DNA of 64,000 nucleotides from Pseudooceanicola batsensis HTCC2597 (GTDB lineage Bacteria > Pseudomonadota > Alphaproteobacteria > Rhodobacterales > Rhodobacteraceae). The stretch lies in contig NZ_CH724131.1 of NCBI RefSeq assembly GCF_000152725.1, positions 2,627,412-2,691,411 of the forward strand. The letters run 5' to 3'. The notes under the pieces were generated by a model that was not told the origin of the DNA, searched no databases, and was given only the letters and a program-made list of their open reading frames with translations. A program made the position numbers and the translations under genes. How positions within the stretch are numbered: the first letter of the stretch is position 1; every line of letters starts with the position of its first letter. Shown in pieces: positions 8,855 through 18,734 of this stretch.

Positions 8855-9063
8855 TGGAACGCCAGCCCGTAAGTTCGAGTAGCATAGCATCCATTGGCTA
8901 CGAAGAAGTGACACAAACCTTGGAAGTCGAGTTTGTCGACAACAGTTTATACCAGTATCTGAATGTTCCGCCGAACATCTATGATGAGCTAATGGCTGCA
9001 CCATCTCAGGGCGCCTTCCTGAACGCCAACGTCAAGAATCAGTATGCCTATGAGCGGCTCTGA
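8851..9063 (+). CDS. KTSC-domain small protein coupled to HerA (70 aa)
   Basis: The whole protein is one KTSC domain: SSSIASIGYEE, a short beta pattern TLEVEFVDNSLYQYLNVP, then helix and the closing segment GAFLNANVKNQY. KTSC is a small domain also found near the C terminus of some lysyl-tRNA synthetases; its biochemical role is poorly known and nucleic-acid or protein binding is usually supposed. The ATG overlaps the HerA stop by 4 bases, so it must be made with HerA. That argues for a functional part (inhibitor, sensor or adaptor) of the SIR2-HerA system rather than a chance neighbour. I do not know a described defence role for KTSC. Confidence 0.8.
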   Translation: MMERQPVSSSSIASIGYEEVTQTLEVEFVDNSLYQYLNVPPNIYDELMAAPSQGAFLNANVKNQYAYERL

Positions 9064-9086
9064 TAAAGTGGATATATTCGTTGAAT

Positions 9087-9107
9087 GCGCATAAATGTTA
9101 TTTGCGC
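9087..9107 (+). terminator. Weak hairpin downstream of the KTSC gene
   Basis: GCGCA pairs with TGCGC and an inner TAA with TTA, 23 bases after the stop. No T-run follows, so it is a poor intrinsic terminator, but it may mark the 3' end of the three-gene operon. Confidence 0.3.
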
Positions 9108-9313
9108 CTGAAACTCCGAATTTGAAATGATAAAAGCAGCGCATATCGCCCCACATTCGCATCTCCCTGCTAATATCGGATCGACTTCTTGGGGCCACGA
9201 GCGGATTCTTGTAGATTACGCAGCGAATGGCCGTTTCGCCTGAATTCGTCCTATAAGGCCCCCCGCTGGCCAATATCTGTTACAGCTTGGGAAAGACTCG
9301 CAAATCGGTGCAA

Positions 9314-12220
9314 ATGAACCTCGCCTCAAAATTATTCCTGAGGTTCTTGGTCGACCCTCTCGCTCGACATCCAAGGTCCCTGACGCTGCAAGACAGGGGC
9401 ATTGCGGCACGCGGGGCGGGTTCGCCGTGGATAGGGTTTGAAAGCATCGCGGCGCGCCCATCGGTGAGGAAAGGCCTTCTTTCGTCGTCGCTATCGCTCG
9501 ATCTTGGCGGGGGCCGAAACCTGACCTTGCCAGCGGTGGAGCCATCTGCGGCCAGAACCTTCGCAGAGGCGGCTACAACCGCCTGGACGAGTTTCAATCG
9601 GGCGGAGCTGGAGAAGGAGGACGCCGCGGTCCGGCGCATCCTGCATGCGCTCAATGTGCTCAAGGTGCCGGATGTCTATCCTGCCGCATGCCACGTAGCG
9701 CCGCTGGCGCGCGATGCTGCTGACCTGAACAGCCGCGTGCTTTCCAAGCTGAATGCGGAGGCCGTTGGCGATGACGTGATGTCCCGCATTGCCCCGATCG
9801 TGGCGTTCGCGTCCGATCCGAATGCCGTCCGGGATGCAGCTATCGAGACGTTCGTGGAAGCTCAGCTGCTTAGATGGAAGGATTTCTTCGACACGGTGGA
9901 GTCAATGCCGCTGACGCCGGAACAGCGCCTGTCGGTCGTCGTCGACGAAGACGCGACGCTGGTTCTGGCCGGCGCTGGGTCGGGCAAGACCAGCGTGATC
10001 ACCGCCAAGGCCGCCTATTTGGTGAAGGCCGGAATACGGAAGCCGAGCGAGCTCCTGCTGCTGGCCTTTGCGAAAGACGCCGCGACAGAGATGTCGGAGC
10101 GGATCGAAGCCAGGTGCGGGGTCCCCGTGGCGGCCCGCACCTTCCACGCACTGGCCTACGAGATCATTGGCGAAGTGGAGGGCGAGAAGCCGCCCTTGGC
10201 GCCAACCGCGACAGACGACAAGGCGTTCTTGTCCCTCATGAAGGAGATCCTTCGTCACATCGTGGCGACCGCCAGCGAGATCGCGCAGACCGTGACCGGC
10301 TGGTTCGCCGGTTTCTTCGACGACTTTCCGACAGAGTGGGACTTCAATACGAAGCACGAATGGTATGCGCAGATCGAGAGCCGCAACCTGCGGACGCTGC
10401 AAGGCGAGACGGTGAACAGCTTCGAAGAGCTTCTCATCGCCAACTGGCTGTTCAGAAACGGCATCGCTTACGAATACGAGCCGAGCTACGAGCACAAGCT
10501 CGAGAAGACCGGTCGTCGCGTCTACACGCCCGATTTCCGGCTGACAGAGAGCGGCGTCTACATCGAGCATTTCGGCGTGCGCAAGAAACGCGGCAGGAAC
10601 GGCAAGGAGGAGCTGACGACTGCCCCTTACGTCGATCGCGATGAATACCTTGAGGGCATGAATTGGAAGCGGCAAGTCCATGCCGAGCACGAAACGATTC
10701 TGATCGAAACCTACAGCTGGGAGCGTGAAGAAGGCCGTCTGCTCGAGGCTCTTGCCGAAAAGCTCAAACCCCACGTCACGCTGCGGCCGATCCCGGACAT
10801 CGAGATCTACGACCGTGTGGCCGAAATCGGCGTGGTCGACAGCTTTACCTCGCTAATGGGCACCTTCCTGCGTCATTTCAAGAATGGCGGCTACCGGGTG
10901 GAGGACTGTTCGGACAAGGCGCAGACGCTGAAGATGGGGAAGCGGGCGGAAGCATTCCTGGAGATCTTCGGCGCCGTTTTCCGGGAGTATCAGTCCCGCT
11001 TGGGCGACCGGATCGACTTCGAGGACATGGTGAACCGCGCCACGGCCTTCGTCGAAAGCGGGCGCTACCAGAGCCCATTCCGGCATATCCTCGTCGACGA
11101 GTTCCAGGACATCTCGACCGGGCGGGCGAAGCTGATCCAGGCGCTGAAACGCCAGCATTCCGATGCCAAGGTGTTCGCCGTCGGCGACGACTGGCAGTCG
11201 ATCTACCGCTTCGCTGGGTCGGACATTCACATCATGCGCAACTTCGGTGCGGAGTTCGGCGGCACCTATGCAGGAGCCACTGGTGTTCATCGCACCGTCG
11301 ATCTCGGCCGGACATTCCGATCGGTGGACAAGATCGCATTGGCCGCCCGTCACTTTGTTCTCCGGAACCCCGCTCAGATTACCAAGAAGGTGATCCCGGC
11401 AGGCGAGACGGACGAGCCTTCGATCAGGATCGCCTGGACGCGCCGTGACACCGGCGAGACTACCTTGAACGACGCGGTAGCTACTCTCGCCGCCACAGAA
11501 GGAAAGGGGGGTGGGAAGCCGTCCATCCTCATCCTCGGGCGCTATCGTTTCCTGCGGCCCGATGTGGCGCGGCTCCAGCGTCAGAACCCCGGGACGACAA
11601 TCTCCTTCAAAACCATCCATGCCTCGAAAGGCCTGGAGGCCGATCACGTCATCATCCTCGGTGCCGACAACGCCAAGATGGGGTTTCCGTCGATGATCGT
11701 CGACGACCCTCTGCTAAGCCTGGTATCGCCCGAGGCCGAGCCATTTCCGAACGCCGAAGAACGGCGCGTCATGTATGTCGCCGTGACTCGGGCCCGGCGG
11801 ACCGTAACCATCCTTGCATCCGAGGCACGCCCCTCGGTCTTCGTCGAGGAGCTGACGAAAGAGCCCGAATTCGGCGTGGTCGTGCCCGCGGGGGCTAAGG
11901 CTCACACGCACACCTGTCCGAGTTGCGGCGGGCGCCTGCTGCACATGCCGGGCAAGGACGGTAGCGACTGGTATCGCTGCGAGCACGTGAAGCTGTGTGG
12001 CAGTCGCATGCCGGCGTGTCCTGCCTGCGGTGTCGGCCTTCCGGTCCGCTCCCCAACCAGTGGAGATCTGGTTTGCGGAGATTGCGGCGAAACCCAGCAG
12101 GCGTGCCCCAGCTGTGACGCGGGGTGGCTGGTCGAACGGCGCGGCCGCTACGGAGCATTTCTCGGCTGTGTGCGCTTCCCTGACTGTGATGGGAAAGCCA
12201 AGAAGAAGAAGAGCGCGTGA
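9314..12220 (+). CDS. Helicase IV-like SF1 helicase with inserted PD-(D/E)XK nuclease and zinc ribbons (968 aa)
   Basis: The N-terminal ~200 residues and the helicase core resemble E. coli HelD (helicase IV). Walker A is AGAGSGKT near residue 219, motif II ILVDEFQDIS near 593, then GDDWQSIYRF, and the late motif YVAVTRARR. Between the first helicase motifs and motif II lies an insert (about 350-480) with PD-(D/E)XK nuclease features: SFEELLIANWL, YTPDFRL, YIEHFG. After residue ~865 come three Cys4 zinc ribbons; the last, with GRYGAFLGC and FPDC, is the topoisomerase IA type. The likely role is unwinding and cutting DNA in repair or defence. The start may instead be a TTG at 9287. It lies 250 bases after the SIR2-HerA-KTSC operon on the same strand and converges with gyrB. 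Confidence 0.85.
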   Translation: MNLASKLFLRFLVDPLARHPRSLTLQDRGIAARGAGSPWIGFESIAARPSVRKGLLSSSLSLDLGGGRNLTLPAVEPSAARTFAEAATTAWTSFNRAELEKEDAAVRRILHALNVLKVPDVYPAACHVAPLARDAADLNSRVLSKLNAEAVGDDVMSRIAPIVAFASDPNAVRDAAIETFVEAQLLRWKDFFDTVESMPLTPEQRLSVVVDEDATLVLAGAGSGKTSVITAKAAYLVKAGIRKPSELLLLAFAKDAATEMSERIEARCGVPVAARTFHALAYEIIGEVEGEKPPLAPTATDDKAFLSLMKEILRHIVATASEIAQTVTGWFAGFFDDFPTEWDFNTKHEWYAQIESRNLRTLQGETVNSFEELLIANWLFRNGIAYEYEPSYEHKLEKTGRRVYTPDFRLTESGVYIEHFGVRKKRGRNGKEELTTAPYVDRDEYLEGMNWKRQVHAEHETILIETYSWEREEGRLLEALAEKLKPHVTLRPIPDIEIYDRVAEIGVVDSFTSLMGTFLRHFKNGGYRVEDCSDKAQTLKMGKRAEAFLEIFGAVFREYQSRLGDRIDFEDMVNRATAFVESGRYQSPFRHILVDEFQDISTGRAKLIQALKRQHSDAKVFAVGDDWQSIYRFAGSDIHIMRNFGAEFGGTYAGATGVHRTVDLGRTFRSVDKIALAARHFVLRNPAQITKKVIPAGETDEPSIRIAWTRRDTGETTLNDAVATLAATEGKGGGKPSILILGRYRFLRPDVARLQRQNPGTTISFKTIHASKGLEADHVIILGADNAKMGFPSMIVDDPLLSLVSPEAEPFPNAEERRVMYVAVTRARRTVTILASEARPSVFVEELTKEPEFGVVVPAGAKAHTHTCPSCGGRLLHMPGKDGSDWYRCEHVKLCGSRMPACPACGVGLPVRSPTSGDLVCGDCGETQQACPSCDAGWLVERRGRYGAFLGCVRFPDCDGKAKKKKSA

Positions 12221-12477
12221 CATGCAAAAAGTGCGCGCGGTCCGGCCTGCCAACGTATCATTGATGGGCAATGGGACATTGCGACGCTGGACAACGATTG
12301 AGAGGGGGAACGACGTGGTGGTCCAACGGAAGTGCGAAGCGAATATCGCCCAATCCCTCCGCCATTACCCCTTCCCCGTTAAGCATTTGAGAAATATGAA
12401 ACTTTCCTCATTTTCGGGCGCCCATGACGCGAAGAAATATGCGCGCCACGAAAAAATGTCTGCTTCCCTACAACCAA

Positions 12478-15194
<2,717 letters not shown>

Positions 15195-15815
15195 TCAGGT
15201 GAAGGGGATCACCAGCCCCACGAGGATCATCAACCCGCCCGCGCCGATGTTCGTCCGCCTCATCGCCCGGCCCGAGGCCAGCAGCCGGCGCACCCGGTCG
15301 ACCATCAGCGCGAAGATCAGGTTTCCGACGAAGGGCACCAGCATCGAGACCGACATGATGGCGGCGATGTCCGCGATCGTGACGGCGGTCAGGTCGAAGA
15401 ACCCCGGCAGCACGCCCATGTAGAACAGGATCGCCTTGGGATTGCCCAGGATCACCACCAGCCCGGCCACGAACCCCGCCCACATGCCGGGCCGCGTCAG
15501 CCGGCTGTCCGAGGCGATGGTCTTGTCCGCGTTCCGGATCAGCAGGACGCCCATGGTCAGGAACATGATCGCCCCGACGTAACGCAGAACCACCATGAAG
15601 CTCTCGACCTGCGCCACCAGCCAGCTTACCCCCAGCACCGCCAGCAGCGGCCAGAGCGCATCGCCGATCACCACGCCCAGCGCCAGCGGCCAGGCGGCGT
15701 GGAACCCGCCCGAAAGCGCGCGGGCGGTCAGCGCCAGCCAGACCGGCCCCGGTGTCAGGAACAGGATGAAGAGCGCCCCGGCATAGAAGGCCAGCTCGGT
15801 CGGAGAGAGGGTCAT
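15195..15815 (-). CDS. LysE/RhtB-family amino-acid exporter (206 aa)
   Basis: Inner-membrane exporter of the LysE/RhtB family. It has six predicted hydrophobic segments and the N-terminal family pattern FLTPGPVWLALTARALS followed by a second segment starting GVVIGDALWPL, then GNPKAILFYMGVLPGF in the middle. The length (206) is standard. The substrate is probably an amino acid or derivative such as threonine or homoserine, which cannot be told from sequence. The start overlaps the VOC gene stop by 4 bases, so the genes are co-translated. Its position between recF and gyrB breaks the otherwise conserved replication cluster. Confidence 0.85.
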   Translation of the reverse strand: MTLSPTELAFYAGALFILFLTPGPVWLALTARALSGGFHAAWPLALGVVIGDALWPLLAVLGVSWLVAQVESFMVVLRYVGAIMFLTMGVLLIRNADKTIASDSRLTRPGMWAGFVAGLVVILGNPKAILFYMGVLPGFFDLTAVTIADIAAIMSVSMLVPFVGNLIFALMVDRVRRLLASGRAMRRTNIGAGGLMILVGLVIPFT

Positions 15816-16252
15816 TCCGGGTCCGGGATGGTCAGGGTGCCCTCGTCGTTGACGGTCCAGAAGGGGTTGTGCGCCAGTTCCCAGACGTGACCGTCCGGAT
15901 CCGCGTAATAGCCGGAATAGCCGCCCCAGAAGACCTCTTCGGGGCGCTTGAGGCTCGTCGCGCCGGCGGCCAGCGCCCGGTCGAAGGCGGCGTCGACCCC
16001 CTCACGGTCGGGAAAGTTCTGCGCCAGGGTCATCGCGCCGGTGCCCAGCTCGGTCCCCGGCCGGCCCTGGTCCTCGGCAAGCGCCCCCCGGCCGAACAGG
16101 CCGAGCGCCATGCCGTGCATCCGGTAGAACACGACACCCTCCTCCGGCCCCGGCAGCGGCTCCCAGCCGTTGGCCGCGTAGAAGCGCCTCGACCGGTCGA
16201 GGTCGGCGACACCGAGGGTGATCAGGCTCACGCGCTGCGCTGTCATCGGCAT
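15812..16252 (-). CDS. VOC-superfamily (glyoxalase-like) protein (146 aa)
   Basis: Vicinal-oxygen-chelate fold. The opening RVSLITLGVADLDRSRRFY and the late YYADPDGHVWELAHNP with its metal-binding Glu are typical, with two beta-alpha-beta-beta-beta units. Family members include glyoxalase I, dioxygenases and resistance proteins; nothing here selects one. The start lies 4 bases after the recF stop and the stop overlaps the LysE start, so recF, VOC and LysE look like one transcription unit. Either of two near-N-terminal Met codons could be the start. Confidence 0.8.
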   Translation of the reverse strand: MPMTAQRVSLITLGVADLDRSRRFYAANGWEPLPGPEEGVVFYRMHGMALGLFGRGALAEDQGRPGTELGTGAMTLAQNFPDREGVDAAFDRALAAGATSLKRPEEVFWGGYSGYYADPDGHVWELAHNPFWTVNDEGTLTIPDPE

Positions 16253-16256
16253 CGGG

Positions 16257-17360
16257 TCACTCCATCTCCACGCGGCTTTCGCCGCCCTCTTCCGTCACGC
16301 GCATCACCTGCGCCCGGTCGCCGAGATCCGCAAAGAGCTCCGGCCCCGTCCCGGTCATCCAGGCCTGAGCCCCCAGGGCGCAGACCTCGTCATAAAGGGC
16401 GGCGCGACGGGCCGCGTCAAGATGGGCCGCCACCTCGTCGAGCAGCAGGATCGGCGGGGCCCCGAAATCCCCGGCGAGCGCCCGTGCATTGGCCAGGATG
16501 AGCGAGATCAGCAAAGCCTTCTGCTCTCCGGTCGAGGCGTCCCTGGCGGCGATCCCCTTGGCCGCCCAGCGGGCCCCGAGGTCCACCCGGTGAGGGCCGA
16601 TCAGGGTGCGGCCCGCCTGCAGGTCGCGCCGCCGCCCCTCGGCCAGCGCCAGCCGCAGCGCCGCCGCATCGTCCGGCAGCTCGCCCTCGGCGTGGGACAG
16701 CGACAGCTCCGGCGCCGGAAAGGCCGTCGCGGCGCCCGCGGTGGCACCGGCGATCAGGCTCAGCGCCCGGGTCCGGTTCGCGGTGATCCGCGCCCCCGCC
16801 TCGGCCATCTGCGCCTCGAGCGCGACGTACCAGTGCTCGTCCCGCACCATGTCCTTGAGCAGCCGGTTGCGCTCGCGCATGGCCTTTTCATAGGCCAGCG
16901 CGGCCTCGGCATGGCCGGGCAGGAAACTCAGGGTCATGCGGTCGAGAAACCGCCGCCGACCCTCGGCCCCCTCGATCCACAGCCGGTCCATGGAAGGCAC
17001 CAGCCAGAGCACCCGCGCCACCCGCCCGAGCGCCGCCTGCGCCGCCGCCTTGCCGTCGATCCGCACGCTGCGCGCGGCGCCCGGCTCGGCCGTGCTCTCC
17101 AGTTCATGCACCTGCCGGAGCGACGTCAGCACCCCGGTCAGCTTCCAGCCGAGCGCTTCGGGCCGCCGGATCAGATCCTCGGCCGCCGCCCGGCGCAGGC
17201 CCCGTCCGGGCGAGAACATCGACACCGCCTCGAGAAGCGACGTCTTGCCCGCCCCGTTCGCGCCGTGGATCGCCACCGGCCGCCCGTCGGGGGCAAGCGC
17301 CGCGTGCCGGTAGGACCGGAAATGCGACAGGGTCAGCCGGGTCAGACATAGCCGTCCCAT
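16257..17360 (-). CDS. recF: DNA replication/repair protein RecF (367 aa)
   Basis: SMC-like ATPase that with RecO and RecR loads RecA at gaps. Walker A is GANGAGKT at 33-40 after the family opening LTLSHFRSYRHAAL. The signature-like region is STGEQKALLISLILANA and Walker B is LLLDEVAAHLDAARR. The length is normal for RecF. It follows dnaN on the same strand after 79 bases that hold a Rhodobacteraceae-type intergenic repeat (17371-17406), whose purine-rich tail lies in the ribosome-binding zone of this gene. Confidence 0.98.
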   Translation of the reverse strand: MGRLCLTRLTLSHFRSYRHAALAPDGRPVAIHGANGAGKTSLLEAVSMFSPGRGLRRAAAEDLIRRPEALGWKLTGVLTSLRQVHELESTAEPGAARSVRIDGKAAAQAALGRVARVLWLVPSMDRLWIEGAEGRRRFLDRMTLSFLPGHAEAALAYEKAMRERNRLLKDMVRDEHWYVALEAQMAEAGARITANRTRALSLIAGATAGAATAFPAPELSLSHAEGELPDDAAALRLALAEGRRRDLQAGRTLIGPHRVDLGARWAAKGIAARDASTGEQKALLISLILANARALAGDFGAPPILLLDEVAAHLDAARRAALYDEVCALGAQAWMTGTGPELFADLGDRAQVMRVTEEGGESRVEME

Positions 17361-17370
17361 GCGCGCCCCC

Positions 17371-17406
17371 CATCTTCATCTTGCCAGAAATACTCCCGCC
17401 GGAGGC
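17371..17406 (-). repeat. Terminator-like intergenic repeat, copy 1 (dnaN-recF gap)
   Basis: On the minus strand it reads GCCTCCGGCGGGAGTATTTC, then TGGCAAGATGAAGATG. CTCC/GGAG around GGC can form a small hairpin followed by a T-rich stretch. Nearly the same sequence occurs at 33957-33990. It lies between two co-oriented genes, directly before the recF start. Confidence 0.75.
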
Positions 17407-17439
17407 CCGCCCGCGCCCTGCGCGGCGTGCCGTGACGGA

Positions 17440-18558
17440 TCACACCCGCATCGGCATCACGACATAGACCGCGGATGTGTCGCTCCCCTCGCGCATCAGC
17501 GTCGGGTCGCCGGCCGAGTTGAACAGGAAGACGGCATTCTCGCGATCCACCTGGCTGGCGATTTCCAGCAGGTATTTCGCGTTGAACCCGATCTCCAGCC
17601 GCTCGTCGCCATAGGCCACGGCCAGTTCCTCCTCGGCCGCGCCGCTGTCGGGGGCGTTGACCGACAGGACCAGCCGGTCCTCGTCCAGCGCCAGCTTGAC
17701 GGCGCGCGACCGCTCCGACGACACCGTCGCGACCCGGTCCACCGCCTTGGCGAAATCCGAGGCGTCGACCTCCATCTTCCGCGTGTTGCCCTGCGGAATG
17801 ACGCGGGTGTAGTCGGGAAAGGTGCCGTCGATGACCTTCGAGGTCAGCGTGATCTCGGGCGTGGCAAAGCGCACCTTTGTCTCGCTGACCGACACGGCCA
17901 CCTGCAGTTCGTCGTCGTCCAGCAGCTTGCGCAACTCGCCCACGGTCTTGCGGGGCACGATGACGCCCGGCATGTCCGCGGCGCCCTCGGGCAGGGTCGC
18001 GTCGATCCGGGCCAGGCGGTGGCCGTCGGTCGCCACGCAACGCAGCATCCGGCCGTCCTCGCCCTCGGCGACATGCATGTAGACGCCGTTCAGGTAATAC
18101 CGCGTCTCCTCGGTCGAGATGGCGAACTTCGACTTGTCGAACAGGCGCCGCAGCACGGGCGCGGGGGCCGAGAAATTCGACTGGTATTCCGACGAGGCCA
18201 TGACCGGGAAATCTTCCTTGGGCAGCGTCGCGAGGTTGAAGTTCGACCGGCCGGCGGCCACGGTCAGCCGCCCGGCGGCGCCGTCCTCGGACAGGGTCAC
18301 CTGCGCGCCGTCCGGCAGCTTGCGGACGATCTCGTGCAGGGTGACGGCGCTGACGGTCGTGGCCCCGGCGCGTTCGACCATCGCGGGGGCCTTGTCGACC
18401 ACCTCGATATCCAGGTCAGTGGCGCGGAACTGGACCTCGTTGCCCTCGGCTTCGATCAGGACATTGGCCAGGATCGGGATCGTGTTGCGGCGTTCCACGA
18501 CCGACTGCGCCTGAGACACCGCCTTGAGCAATGCCGCGCGTTCGATGCTGAATTTCAT
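17440..18558 (-). CDS. dnaN: DNA polymerase III beta subunit, sliding clamp (372 aa)
   Basis: Ring-shaped processivity clamp of DNA polymerase III. It opens with MKFSIERAALLKAVSQAQSV and shows the three-domain clamp pattern, with NTIPILANVLIEA in domain I, ETRYYLNGVYMH in domain II, and the C-terminal PMRV in place of the common PMRL. The length is typical. The ATG is preceded by CAGGAGA at a good distance. It lies downstream of dnaA on the same strand, with a GC-rich palindrome (18686-18708) in the gap between them. Confidence 0.99.
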   Translation of the reverse strand: MKFSIERAALLKAVSQAQSVVERRNTIPILANVLIEAEGNEVQFRATDLDIEVVDKAPAMVERAGATTVSAVTLHEIVRKLPDGAQVTLSEDGAAGRLTVAAGRSNFNLATLPKEDFPVMASSEYQSNFSAPAPVLRRLFDKSKFAISTEETRYYLNGVYMHVAEGEDGRMLRCVATDGHRLARIDATLPEGAADMPGVIVPRKTVGELRKLLDDDELQVAVSVSETKVRFATPEITLTSKVIDGTFPDYTRVIPQGNTRKMEVDASDFAKAVDRVATVSSERSRAVKLALDEDRLVLSVNAPDSGAAEEELAVAYGDERLEIGFNAKYLLEIASQVDRENAVFLFNSAGDPTLMREGSDTSAVYVVMPMRV

Positions 18559-18685
18559 GAGCCCATTCTCCTGTCCGAAACTGACCTGTGCGGTGCCGGG
18601 ACCGGAAAGCTACCCGTTTCCGGCACCCGCACAAGTGTTTTCTTGGTTTGTCGGACGGTTTGCAGAGGCCGTCAAGGCAGAGGAC

Positions 18686-18708
18686 GGCCCCGGACCGGAT
18701 CCGGGGCC
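18686..18708. repeat. GC-rich inverted repeat between dnaA and dnaN
   Basis: GGCCCCGG (18686-18693) and CCGGGGCC (18701-18708) are perfect 8-base arms with a 7-base loop. It lies 26 bases after the dnaA stop. No T-run follows on the minus strand, so it looks more like a REP-type palindrome or transcript-stabilising hairpin than a strong terminator. Confidence 0.55.
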
Positions 18709-18734
18709 CCGCGTTCCGGGCGGTTATGCGTCGC

